Shown here piece after piece: positions 36,554 through 46,218 of a stretch of DNA of 64,000 nucleotides. Position 1 is the first letter of the stretch. Every line of letters begins with the position of its first letter. The position numbers were made by a program, and so were the translations under genes. Source of the DNA: Methanobacterium spitsbergense (lineage in GTDB: Archaea; Methanobacteriota; Methanobacteria; Methanobacteriales; Methanobacteriaceae); NCBI RefSeq assembly GCF_019931065.1, contig NZ_JAIOUQ010000017.1, positions 85,424 to 149,423 on the forward strand, written 5' to 3'. The notes beneath the pieces were generated by a model that searched no databases, was not told where the DNA came from, and saw only the letters and a list, made by a program, of their open reading frames with translations.

Positions 36554-36932
36554 TCATGACCAAAGTTTAGCCTCTTGTTGACCCATACCAGATAAACTCA
36601 TTAAATAAATCAAAGTACGTTCACGTGATGATGCAGCATTAGCTAAACTTCGTATATCACTCTTAGATAATAGAAAATGATTTATAAAATGATTTAATTG
36701 CTGAAATATAAAGCTTTGCTGTAGTAGGAGCTTTCCCACTTTTTTTGAGATAATCCTTATATTCTAATAAATATTCCATAACCTTCTTTTTAATTGGTCT
36801 TATTCCTTCTTCTTCTATATCCGCTTCTTTATATAATTCAGTGGGAGTCTTTCCGATTAAAGCACAATATTAGTCAAATGAGGTTTTATGAGATTCCTGG
36901 GTTCCATCATCAATATTTCGTAAAAAAACCAT
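36554..36932 (-). pseudogene. tyrosine recombinase (integrase) N-terminal remnant
   Basis: The minus strand reads MVFLRNIDDGTQESHKTSFD, stop, YCALIGKTPTELYKEADIEE, YLLEYKDYLKKSGKAP and ISAIKSFYKSF, the SAM-like core-binding domain of archaeal XerC/D-type integrases. After a deletion it continues SDIRSLANAASSRERTLIYL and SLSGMGQQEA, the start of the catalytic domain, then ends. The catalytic Arg-His-Arg-Tyr residues are lost. It faces away from a second integrase remnant at 37413, with a dispersed repeat between. Confidence 0.75.
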
Positions 36933-36989
36933 TTTCTACTTAACCTTTCATCATCCCACATCATCTCATAATATAATGATTAAACGACC

Positions 36990-37325
36990 TAAGATCTAAA
37001 ATATACGAACTTCCATATACCGAATTTAACGAAATAATAATGAGTTATTTGATAATAAGATACCTTATGTCCTATTAAATGGGAGATACAATTATATTAG
37101 GGTTAAAATGATTGTTTGGCCGGATACTTGGACTTCTATCTTGTTTAGTAATATGTTTTTAGGAGTTAAATTTTATGGCATATAATAAATTTTAGGTTAA
37201 ATTCCTTAATATAGCAGATTACTGGCAGATAAAAAAATTTCAAATATTTGGTATTAACATGTTGTAATAAATATAATATTGAGTGTCCTTTTTACCTAAT
37301 AATCAATTCTTCCTGAATCATCTAC
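36990..37325 (+). repeat. dispersed intergenic repeat, copy A
   Basis: About 300 bp shared with 47425-47750 and, in part, 53827-54010. Common blocks include AATTTAACGAAATAA, TAATAAATTTTAGGTTAA, TTGGACTTCTATCTTG/TGGACTTGTATCTTC and TTTTTTACCTAATA. It lies between two divergent integrase remnants. Confidence 0.65.
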
Positions 37326-37412
37326 ATCCTAGCCAGTATTATCCTAGATGTTATTCTTTAATTCTTGTAAGTGCTTCAGGAGGATATATGGGGTTAAATA
37401 TATACAATTTAA

Positions 37413-38174
37413 TACGGGGATCTACATAAAGCTCTCATTCATTGTAATTTAAGGGATAAAGCTATTATTCTTTTACAATTTTCTAGTGGATTACGTGCCT
37501 CTGAAATACGGCAATTAACATATGGTCAATTTTTCATTGCAGTAAAAGAATATATCACTTTTAATAATAATGAAATATTTAATATTAATAAAATATACCA
37601 TCAACTTAAAAATAAAGATAATATTATAGGAATTTGGAATTCAATAGAGTCAGAAACTGATATTGATTATTTAACATTTAATTCATCTGAGAGTAACAAA
37701 GCAATTATAGATTATCTATCAGAACGTAACAATAAAAAACCTATCACATCATTTGATGAGCCGTTATTTATTGGTAATGGAAAACAAATTGGAGAACATA
37801 CATTATCAGCTATATATAGAAGAATTAATACGAGAGCAGGTTTAGGATCACGTAATGAAAAACGGAATTTTTTAACATCCAATATCCCACGTAAAATGTT
37901 CGAAAGAGCATTACTAAATAGTGATGTTGAATATTTAGTTATCAAATTAATGTTAGGCTATAAAATAGATAATATAAAATTAGCCTACTATAAAAATAAC
38001 CCTGAAATACTTAAAAAGGAATATCTTAAAGGTCTCAGAAATATTACATTTGAAGAAATAAAAATAGTAACAACAGACAGATATGATAACATAATCAATG
38101 AATTAAAGATAGAAAAAGAGGAAAGAATAAAACTAGAAAATCGAATAAAAAAATTAGAAAATAATAATCTCTGA
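37413..38174 (+). pseudogene. tyrosine recombinase (integrase) catalytic-domain remnant, no start codon
   Basis: An open frame of 253 codons begins after a stop at 37410. It reads HKALIHCNLRDKAIILLQF, then SSGLRASEIRQLTYG with the first catalytic Arg, LSAIYRRINTRAGLG, IPRKMFERALLNSDVEYLV with the second Arg, and KLAYYKNNPEIL with the nucleophile Tyr. A coiled coil follows at the end. The usual His of HxxR reads Pro here. The N-terminal domain and start are missing, so it is probably inactive, although the frame is remarkably well kept. An internal ATG at 37896 would give only the last 92 residues. Confidence 0.7.
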
Positions 38175-38420
38175 AAATTCTCTAACTTAAGTTCAACAAA
38201 AAGTGTAAAAAAAATAAATATTTAACTTTAATTGACACCATAACCTATGAAAAATTTTATCAAATTGATATTGTTACTTTCATTTCCTAGAAAATATTTT
38301 AAATAAAATTTTTTCTAGAAATTGGGATACAACAGCAGTATTCTACTGTAGATCACTAGTAATATGTCTGTTGGGATGATATTCTTGATGAATACCTAAT
38401 TAGACTGTTAATGGTTACTA

Positions 38421-38592
38421 TTAAAACCTAAAGGTTTTTGAAATTTCTTTTATTGCATTAATATGTCCTCTTGCATTTACATCACCCTCAGGCTGTATAG
38501 CTTCTTGTAATGGGTTTAAATGTACTGCAAGGGCATCTGCATTTATCATATCAACTGATTTTTGTGCCAATTCAATTTGTTGACAACCAATG
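38421..38592 (-). pseudogene. type 2 isopentenyl-diphosphate isomerase remnant
   Basis: The minus strand reads [40 protein letters not shown] and [15 protein letters not shown] then stop. This matches the conserved FMN/substrate region of Fni (HLNPLQE...PEGD). Only this 55-residue internal piece is present. The intact enzyme, needed for lipids, must be elsewhere in the genome. Confidence 0.8.
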
Positions 38593-38650
38593 TTTATCCT
38601 TTTCTTTTAAAGTAAACTTATGAACTTCAATAAAAGCTTAGTTTCAAACT

Positions 38651-41600
38651 CTAAGAAGGAATTAATGTATAAATCTGTTTTAGGAATAAATCTAGTATTA
38701 TTCTTAAAGTATCCAGATATGACCCCCATGGCAACATTTTTAATTGTATTTTATCGATATAGGTATTTATCCAGTCAATAAGAGTCATCAATAGATTTTT
38801 AACATTGAATGAACCAGTATTCAATATTCCCTCATTAATTCCAATATTTAATATTATTCTATTTAGAGCCGCTGATAAATCATTAATAGTTGATAAATCA
38901 TTAATAGACATATCAGATGCAGAATAAGATTGACCATTTAAATCTATAATATAATTACTCACCTTGTAGTTACTCACTCTGGTAGTGTCCACAATAAGAT
39001 GAGTGATCATTTTAACTCCGTCTACTGTTGCTGAAATTTCCACCAGATTAGGGAATGGCAAATTACCATTAGCATGATAAGTGACAATTGCCTCACTACC
39101 AATCATTATAGTTGGTACAATACCTTCATAACTTCCCCAACTTGGATCTGCAAAAATTATAGGCACATTTGATACAAAACTAAAACTTGATCCGGTGGTT
39201 AATTTCATTATTATCCGAATAGTCTCATATTCCCCATTTCTTATTTGTTTTACTTTATCAGAAGGATCAATTGTAAGGATAAACCAAGGATCATAATATG
39301 CACTTTTTACTTTGTTTTCTTTATCTGGGTTTCCATTAGAGCCCCACCAATTATACCTTGCATCTGCAGCTCGACCAGAACAATAAATCTCAAATTGACT
39401 ATTTCCTATTATTCTATTAAATAATATATCCGCATCACCATAATTTGTATATATGGCTCCCCCTTTCCCTGTGGAACCGCCAGTTCCAAATTTGTTATTA
39501 ATTAATTGACTATTTGATATAATCATTGTGCCATTTTGGTGACAAATAGCACCACCTGTTCCTCCATTTCCATCATAACCACGAGAACCGTCGGATCCTC
39601 CTTTACCCGGCCAAACTCCAGATCCACCATCTCCTCCATTTCCGCCTTTACTACCGTTTCCAGCAGAATTACTGGTGAAATCATTTTGTCGTGCAGTTAA
39701 TATTCTTTCATTATAAATGGCTCCCCCTGATCCGCCCTGACCACCAGCAGCTCCGGAACCTCCATTTCCTCCATATTTACCAATAAACTTTGCGTCACCT
39801 CCATCTCCACCAGAACCGCCAAACCCGCCGTTACCTGCAATATTATGGGTGAATTTAGAAGATCGTACAGTTAATGTTCCTTCATTATAAATGGCACCGC
39901 CAAGGCCACCTTCACCTCCTCGTCCGCCAGAACCAGCACCTCTGGGGTTTGCGCCACTGCCTCCACTGCCCCCATTACCCCCATTTCCACCGTTACCATC
40001 AAAATTATAGTTCAATTCACTGCTTCCCATAGTTAGCGTGCCATTGTTATATATGGCTCCTCCTAAGCCTCCTTGGCCACCATTTCCACCATCACCACCA
40101 CTACCTGCATCCAAACCATTACCACCATGTCCACCAAACCCACCATAACCCCCGTTTCCGTTATGATTGCTGTTAATTTTTGAAGATTGAATTTTTAAAA
40201 TACCTTGATTATAAATAACTCCTCCTGAACCACCTTGGCCACCGGGACCTCCATTTCCAGCAGTTTTTGCATTAGCACCATCACCTCCGCGGCCTGCGTT
40301 ACCTCCTTTACCACCGTAACCAGCATAATTACTGTTTAATGTAGAATCCACTAAGTCTATAGTGCCAGTTAAGCTAAAAGTATCATTTTTAATAATACCA
40401 TTGTATATAGCTCCTCCTAAACCACCTTGGCCTCCAGGACCTCCATTTCCACCATAACCTGAACGAGCACCATCGCCTCCACGAGCACCATCTCCACCAT
40501 TGCCGCCTTTGCCAGTATAATTATTACTGATGATGGAAGATTTTATTGTTACTGTATCCTGATTATAAATGGCTCCCCCTGATCCGCCCTGACCACCAGA
40601 ACCTCCAGAACCACCGCCACGGGCGTCAATACCATCACCACCATGACCTCCATTTCCTCCGTAACCTCCATTTCCAGCATTATTACCGATAAAAGAACTC
40701 ATAGTCACGTCAAGGACTCCAAAATTAAAAATAGCTCCACCAGAACCACCAGCAGCTCCAGATCCTCCCTCCCCACCTATAGTGCTTATTACAATGAATA
40801 GACCACCCTTTCCATCTTTACCATCGCCACCATGTCCTGCCTGATTACTAGCAAAATTAGAGTTAGATATTGTTAGAGTTCCAAAATTATAAATAGCTCC
40901 TCCAGAACCACCTAAACCACCGTAACCACCAAAATATCCATCAATTCCTCCAGGACCTCCATGTCCTGCCTGATTCCCAGTAAAATTAGAGTTAATTATG
41001 ATGAGGGCGCCATAATTGCAAATAGCCCCACCTGAACCACCGAAACCACCAAAACCTGCTAAATCTCCACTATCTCCACCGTTGCCACCCGATCCTGCAT
41101 AATTATTCGTAAAGTTAGTGTTTGTTATTATAAGAGTTCCTGAATTATAAATAGCTCCACCAGAACCACCAGAACCACCCGTACCTCCAATTGTTTCTGT
41201 GCCCGTAATTTTGTTTGAGCCTCCTTTACCTCCATTTCCTGCTGTGTTATTCTGGATTATACAATTTATGATACTAAGTGTTCCTTGGTTGTAAATAGCT
41301 CCACCATCATCACCAGGCCCTCCTGCCCCACCAGGATCTGTACCTAACAATCCATCAGATACTTTTCCATTTGTAATGGTCATATTAGATATAATAATGT
41401 TCAAATCATCTATTATATTGAATATTCTATCATTATTTGTCCCATTAATTATGGTAGAAATATGACCTGATCCATTTATGGTCATATTTTTGTCAATAGT
41501 TATGTCATGCTCATTATACGTTCCATGAGCAATGTTAACAATTCCCCCATTAAGAACCGTCCCTATACCATTTTTTATAGTTGCTTTGGGTCCGCTTGTA

Positions 41601-41773
41601 CCATCCCATACTGCAAGTTGACCATCCCAATTGTCGTTTCCATGAGTGTTAACATAAATCTTGGAATTGTTCGCAGCGGATGCAGTGTTAATTCCTAAAG
41701 AAAAGATTACAATAATTCCTAGTAAGACTAAACTAATTTTAAAAACTTTTTCATTATTTCTATAGAAAGTCAT
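38651..41773 (-). CDS. giant Gly-Gly-X-rich beta-helix adhesin
   Basis: The 1040-residue exported protein has a signal peptide (about 10-33) and begins like other adhesin-like proteins (IYVNTHGNDNWDGQLAVWDG). About twelve beta-helix units follow (GSGGAIYNQGTLTI and similar), each joined by long loops of Gly-Gly-X triplets (GGNGGHGGDGIDARGGGSGG and similar) over about residues 150-790. A RYNWWGSNG cap, an Ig-like domain (about 850-950) and a helical tail end it. GTGA seven bases before ATG 41773 supports the start. The Gly loops are larger and more regular than in its neighbours; a surface-adhesion role is inferred from the family. Confidence 0.85.
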   Translation of the reverse strand: MTFYRNNEKVFKISLVLLGIIVIFSLGINTASAANNSKIYVNTHGNDNWDGQLAVWDGTSGPKATIKNGIGTVLNGGIVNIAHGTYNEHDITIDKNMTINGSGHISTIINGTNNDRIFNIIDDLNIIISNMTITNGKVSDGLLGTDPGGAGGPGDDGGAIYNQGTLSIINCIIQNNTAGNGGKGGSNKITGTETIGGTGGSGGSGGAIYNSGTLIITNTNFTNNYAGSGGNGGDSGDLAGFGGFGGSGGAICNYGALIIINSNFTGNQAGHGGPGGIDGYFGGYGGLGGSGGAIYNFGTLTISNSNFASNQAGHGGDGKDGKGGLFIVISTIGGEGGSGAAGGSGGAIFNFGVLDVTMSSFIGNNAGNGGYGGNGGHGGDGIDARGGGSGGSGGQGGSGGAIYNQDTVTIKSSIISNNYTGKGGNGGDGARGGDGARSGYGGNGGPGGQGGLGGAIYNGIIKNDTFSLTGTIDLVDSTLNSNYAGYGGKGGNAGRGGDGANAKTAGNGGPGGQGGSGGVIYNQGILKIQSSKINSNHNGNGGYGGFGGHGGNGLDAGSGGDGGNGGQGGLGGAIYNNGTLTMGSSELNYNFDGNGGNGGNGGSGGSGANPRGAGSGGRGGEGGLGGAIYNEGTLTVRSSKFTHNIAGNGGFGGSGGDGGDAKFIGKYGGNGGSGAAGGQGGSGGAIYNERILTARQNDFTSNSAGNGSKGGNGGDGGSGVWPGKGGSDGSRGYDGNGGTGGAICHQNGTMIISNSQLINNKFGTGGSTGKGGAIYTNYGDADILFNRIIGNSQFEIYCSGRAADARYNWWGSNGNPDKENKVKSAYYDPWFILTIDPSDKVKQIRNGEYETIRIIMKLTTGSSFSFVSNVPIIFADPSWGSYEGIVPTIMIGSEAIVTYHANGNLPFPNLVEISATVDGVKMITHLIVDTTRVSNYKVSNYIIDLNGQSYSASDMSINDLSTINDLSAALNRIILNIGINEGILNTGSFNVKNLLMTLIDWINTYIDKIQLKMLPWGSYLDTLRIILDLFLKQIYTLIPS
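39430..41330 (-). repeat. Gly-Gly-X and beta-helix tandem repeats
   Basis: About twelve units of 130-180 bp alternate a beta-helix rung (GGAIYN...) with a Gly-rich loop coded largely by GGT/GGA/GGC. They make the local GC content clearly higher than the surroundings. Confidence 0.8.
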
Positions 41774-42580
41774 TTTTTTTCACATTCTTTTATAAATATA
41801 ATATCTGTAAAATTACAAAAAATTACTATAAACTATAATTTTATTTACAATCTGATCGATTAAATATAATTTATTATTAACCTCCAAATAGCAAAGTTTT
41901 TATATAAAAACAAGGATTTTGTGACAGTTTCACTAACATTCATTATTTTAGTATAATTTTAGAGCAACTAATTAATTGTGCGATTATGCAAGCAATACTC
42001 AAACTTTTAAGGTAATAACAAATTAGTATTAAAATGATAATGAAGTTTAAATTTTGGATAGAAAGGAGGTTAATTTAATGCCTGAAAACAAAAATTTATC
42101 TTATTTAATGTGATATATCACAGTAATAAATTTCAATGAAATTATATTTTCTATTAAAGCTTTTAAAACAATTTAGCCTCATAGATTTTTTTCTTTTTTG
42201 AAGGTATTTCATCTAGTATTTTGAGTGTTTGAATAATATTTGTTTTGTAATTCTAAAAATACATTTTAATTTTTATTATATTATTGTAATAGGCCTTAAT
42301 AACCGTTGAATTTAAATATTAATGCTTATTAATATTTATTTGAATTGGTTTTTGGGCATTGAATCTTGCACACATCAACAAGGCTTCTAGGAAGATGGAT
42401 GATACAACAAAAAATATAATACAAATACGACATATAATAATAACTATGTAAATTGAAGATAAATATCTATTAGAACAATGGTTCAATATTTAAAATATTT
42501 TCTTCAGGCACACAAAGAAATTATAGAAAGTTTTGCCATTCCTTTCATTAAACCAAGCAAAAATAAAGGAGTTGAAAACA
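41774..42580. other. gene-poor stretch, about 800 bp
   Basis: It contains the adhesin promoter region and an 11-codon frame at 42078-42113 (MPENKNLSYLM) preceded by a textbook AAAGGAGG. The latter is probably the head of a truncated gene or a leader. No larger gene was recognised. Confidence 0.35.
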
Positions 42581-42739
42581 ATGAATAAAAGACAAAATCC
42601 AAAAGAAGAAGAGATATCTGTTTTAACTAAAGAACTAGCTGAGATTAAGGAAAAAAATAAAGAAAGAGACAAATTATTAGATGAACTATTGAATAACCCA
42701 ACCATTTTAAAAGAATTGTATGAAAAAAAGGATTTATGA
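42581..42739 (+). CDS. small coiled-coil protein, 52 residues
   Basis: ATG 42581 follows GGAG at nine bases. The product is a charged coiled coil (NPKEEEISVLTKELAEIKEK, then RDKLLDELLNNPTILKELYE). It resembles the coiled-coil tails that end archaeal integrases such as the remnant at 37413, so it may be a leftover of one. No other family was recognised. Confidence 0.4.
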   Translation: MNKRQNPKEEEISVLTKELAEIKEKNKERDKLLDELLNNPTILKELYEKKDL

Positions 42740-43396
42740 AGAATTAATAAAAAAAAACTAATGCAAAATCTTTGTTGGAGGACTTATAAAAGCGCTTTAC
42801 CATAAACATTCTTTTGACCTACCTGAGTTAAATTTAAGTCCTTATTTTTTTTATAATTATAAACAAACATTTAAAACTACCATAATGTATGCATCTCGTG
42901 CTATAAAGAAGTAAGATAATTAATTTCGTTATTCCCGAATATGGTTTACCACAAGTTCGCTATAATTTTTTAAGCCACATATCCCGTAGATTGGTGGTAT
43001 CCCGGTAAAATACTTAATAAAAGTCAATAGTTTATATAATTTTGTTAGTGATTATTGATTAGGTCACCGCCTTCTCTATAAATCAAGTGAAAATACATTG
43101 TTAGTATCAATTGAATATCTTATTTTTATTTATAAGTTTATTAAAGGAGTTAGGTGAATATTTATATTCTAGAACTTCAAGCTTTTATCCGTTATCCGCC
43201 CCATACTGCTCCGCCCCGAAGAACTCCACTCCATTTTAATCCAGACATATTTCAAATCATGTAATATGACTGGTTCACCACACTTATCAAAACATACACG
43301 AAAAAAAGGGATAAAGTAGTAAAAATATGGATAAATAACCAAAAAGATATAAGAAATATAATTAATAGACAATCTCTATCTTTAGTGGTGGTTAAA
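42740..43396. other. gene-free stretch, about 650 bp
   Basis: TCGTGCTATAAAGAAGTA (about 42895) and ATTTCGTTATTCCCGAAT (about 42926) resemble the arms of the lox-like repeats at 47447 and 53827. A minus-strand frame at 43169-43372 has no family signal. No gene is called. Confidence 0.35.
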
Positions 43397-45361
43397 ATGG
43401 ATTTAATAATTTTAAAAGATATTGTTATCATATTTGCTTTATCAGTTCTGGTACTGATTTTGTTTAATAAAATCAGAATTCCTACTGTTTTAGGTTTTTT
43501 TATAACAGGTATTGTAGCAGGGCCTCAAGGTTTAAGTCTCATCAGTGAAGTGCAACAGGTAGAAATTCTGGCTGAGATTGGAATTATTTTCTTACTTTTT
43601 ACTATTGCCCTTGAGTTTTCTTTAGAGAAATTTTCCCAGATTAAGAGACAAGCTTTGATTGGAGGGTCTCTACAACTAATCTTCACATTTATAATAGTGT
43701 TTTTAATTACATTGAGTCTGGGGTTAGGTGTGGGTGCATCTATTTTCATCGGATTTTTAATTTCATTCAGCAGTACAGCTATTGTTTTAAGACTTTTGCA
43801 GGATAAAAATGAGCTTGACACCCCCCATGGCAGAACTTCGTTGGGCATACTTATTTTCCAGGACTTAGCTGTAATTCCCATAATTTTGTTAACTCCTATA
43901 CTTGCAGGGGTTAGTGTTTCGAGTGAATCTGTACTAATTTTATTGTTAGAAGGTGGAGTATTATTAATTTTCACTATTATTGCAGCTAAATGGTTGGTAC
44001 CACACTTGTTAAACCATGTTGCTCAGCTAAAAAATCGTGAGCTTTTTTTATTAACTATTATCTTAATTTGTTTTGGTATAACCTGGTTAACCACATTAAT
44101 AGGTCTTTCACCAGCTTTAGGGGCATTTCTAGCAGGTCTTATAATATCCAACACTAAATACGCCCATCAGGCACTGGGTAATGTGCTCTCATTCCATGAT
44201 ATTTTTATGAGCTTTTTTTTCGTATCCATAGGCATGTTACTTAACATTAACTTCTTTTTCCAGAATATTGGAATTATTCTACTTTTAACATTGGGAGTTT
44301 TACTAATCAAAACGTTCACAGCAGGATTAGCTACTAGGTTTCTGGGTTTTCCACTGCGTATAATGGTAATTGTAGGTTTGATACTCAGCCAGATTGGAGA
44401 ATTTTCCTTCATTTTATCTAAAGTTGGTATTCAATATGGATTGATCAGTTTAACCATCTTCCAAATATTTTTAAGCGTATCGATAATTACTATGGGTTTA
44501 ACCCCTTTTTTAATGACCATATCACATAGAACATCTTTATTATTCAATAAATTTCCATTAAAATCTATTTTAGAGCCTAATATTGTCCAGACAAACAGTT
44601 CTGAATTTGAATTGGATGATCATTTAATAATCATTGGCTATGGTGTTAATGGTAAAAATGTTTCCATGGCTGCTCATAACTCATCCATACCTTATGTGGT
44701 GGTTGAAATTGACCCGGGAATGGTTAAAACTGATAAAGAAGGTGAAATTTTTATATATGGTGATGCTGCGCAGGAAACTATTTTAAAAAAAGCTAAGATT
44801 GAAAAAGCCAGAATAATGGTTGTTGCTATTTCTGATCCGGTTAATACACGTAGAATAATTGAATTGAGTAAAAGAATCAACCCCGATTTATATATTATCG
44901 TCAGAACAAGATATATTGATGAAATTAAAATTTTAAAAAGTTTAGGGGCTGATGAAGTTATTCCTGAGGAGTTTGAAACATCAGTGGAAATTTTCAGCCG
45001 GGTTTTGGATGAATATAATGTTCCTCATGATAGAATTAACCGTTTTATAAATGAAGTTAGAGAAGAGAATTATGGAATGTTTCAGCGGATTATGCAGGAT
45101 AAAGAAGTGACTTGCAATATAGAAACCCTTAGTCCTCCTTCTGAAACAGCTCTTATTAAAGTAGGTGAAAAATTTTTAATAGAGGGGGAAATATTAAAAT
45201 CTGATATAGAAAAGAAGTTTGGTATTATAATTCAAAATATTATTATAAACCAAAAAATAATTAAAAATCCACTTGAAAATCAGCCTATAACTAAAGGGTA
45301 CATAATAACCATTTCCGATTCTCGAGAAAAAATATCAGAGATAAGGAATTATCTTGAATAA
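43397..45361 (+). CDS. Kef-type monovalent cation/proton antiporter with RCK domain
   Basis: The 654-residue membrane protein has about twelve hydrophobic segments of the CPA2 exchanger fold (residues about 1-380). GIVAGPQGLSLI, ALEFSLEKFSQIK and FQDLAVIPIILLTP are typical of KefB-like proteins. Then comes a TrkA-N (RCK) nucleotide-binding domain starting HLIIIGYGVNGKNVS (about 415), with YGDAAQETILKKA, and a TrkA-C domain at the end. It should exchange K+ or Na+ for H+ under nucleotide control. GGTGG just upstream favours ATG 43397 over GTG 43385. Confidence 0.93.
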   Translation: MDLIILKDIVIIFALSVLVLILFNKIRIPTVLGFFITGIVAGPQGLSLISEVQQVEILAEIGIIFLLFTIALEFSLEKFSQIKRQALIGGSLQLIFTFIIVFLITLSLGLGVGASIFIGFLISFSSTAIVLRLLQDKNELDTPHGRTSLGILIFQDLAVIPIILLTPILAGVSVSSESVLILLLEGGVLLIFTIIAAKWLVPHLLNHVAQLKNRELFLLTIILICFGITWLTTLIGLSPALGAFLAGLIISNTKYAHQALGNVLSFHDIFMSFFFVSIGMLLNINFFFQNIGIILLLTLGVLLIKTFTAGLATRFLGFPLRIMVIVGLILSQIGEFSFILSKVGIQYGLISLTIFQIFLSVSIITMGLTPFLMTISHRTSLLFNKFPLKSILEPNIVQTNSSEFELDDHLIIIGYGVNGKNVSMAAHNSSIPYVVVEIDPGMVKTDKEGEIFIYGDAAQETILKKAKIEKARIMVVAISDPVNTRRIIELSKRINPDLYIIVRTRYIDEIKILKSLGADEVIPEEFETSVEIFSRVLDEYNVPHDRINRFINEVREENYGMFQRIMQDKEVTCNIETLSPPSETALIKVGEKFLIEGEILKSDIEKKFGIIIQNIIINQKIIKNPLENQPITKGYIITISDSREKISEIRNYLE

Positions 45362-45539
45362 ACAGTAATGTTCAATGTTCTGTATATGAGGAGATGAGAG
45401 AAATTTCGAATAAAAAAAAAACTGAATGTTTATCCGAATAAATTTTTAAAGAATTGTTATTGAGAATGTCCAAAAATTTTAAAATAAAACATTTTAGAAA
45501 TATGGATTAATATGTTTTAAGTAGGGAGGGTGTTATAAA

Positions 45540-45878
45540 ATGTTAAAAATAAGGGAAATATGTTTATTAATAGTTTTTATTTGTTTTATAGTAGCAGTAT
45601 CGGGATGTACTTCATTTGATCCGGTTAAGGTCGTTGTAAATTATCCTGGTAGCTGGAATGGTACAATATCTGATGAAACTGGGACTCATACAATAGAAGG
45701 CACTGGTGATAAAACAATCGATTTAGGTAGTATCAGTGGTAGTGTGGATGTTAGGGTTGATAAAAAAGATAATAGCTCAGACACACTAACTGCATCAATA
45801 TTAAGAGGGAATAAAACTGTTAACTCAATGAATACTACTTCAGATTATGTGAGAACAGGTATTTATTTAACTCGTTAA
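45540..45878 (+). CDS. small lipoprotein-like secreted protein
   Basis: The 112-residue protein has a signal segment ending in a lipobox-like AVSGC (Cys at 23) and then an 88-residue beta-rich domain (VVVNYPGSWNGTISDETGTH, TIDLGSISGSVDVRVDKKDN, LTASILRGNKTVNS). Such small one-domain lipoproteins recur in Methanobacterium envelopes. GGGAGGGTGT before the ATG is a strong ribosome binding site. It is probably on the outer face of the membrane; no function can be given. Confidence 0.75.
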   Translation: MLKIREICLLIVFICFIVAVSGCTSFDPVKVVVNYPGSWNGTISDETGTHTIEGTGDKTIDLGSISGSVDVRVDKKDNSSDTLTASILRGNKTVNSMNTTSDYVRTGIYLTR

Positions 45879-45955
45879 AAAGTAAGGAATATTAAACAAT
45901 TGATTACTAGTGGGTACTCCGCGGAGGAGCTATAAGAAGAATAATAATTGCGTTA

Positions 45956-46108
45956 ATGAAATTCAACAATTACAAAAGCAACCTTGAACAAGAACAACCT
46001 GAAATTTCTTTTCAACCTCTTAGCTCGGATAAGATAGAAAAATTAACCGAACTCTTAAAGGATAATAGAGTAATCACAGAATCAGAGTATGATCTAATAT
46101 TTGTATAA
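45956..46108 (+). pseudogene. SHOCT-like C-terminal fragment
   Basis: The 50-codon frame from an ATG without a good ribosome binding site ends DKIEKLTELLKDNRVITESE YDLIFV. This pattern matches the short SHOCT domain that closes many oligomeric or membrane proteins. It probably is the tail of a decayed gene. Confidence 0.45.
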
Positions 46109-46218
46109 GAATAAAATCAAGAAATCGGCCATTACATTGGATGTCAAATGAGATTGGGTTGAAGAAAAGGCAAACAAAATTCTGTTCGGAATAGATCAGT
46201 AAAGGAGAATTTATCAAA

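Noticed and set aside
38651..41773. Homology to mycobacterial PE_PGRS proteins
   Set aside because: There is no PE domain; the similarity is limited to Gly-Gly-X composition and the scaffold is an archaeal beta-helix adhesin.
43169..43372. Minus-strand 67-codon frame before the Kef-type gene
   Set aside because: No ribosome binding site and no family recognised; the second half reads like random coding in a GC-richer patch.
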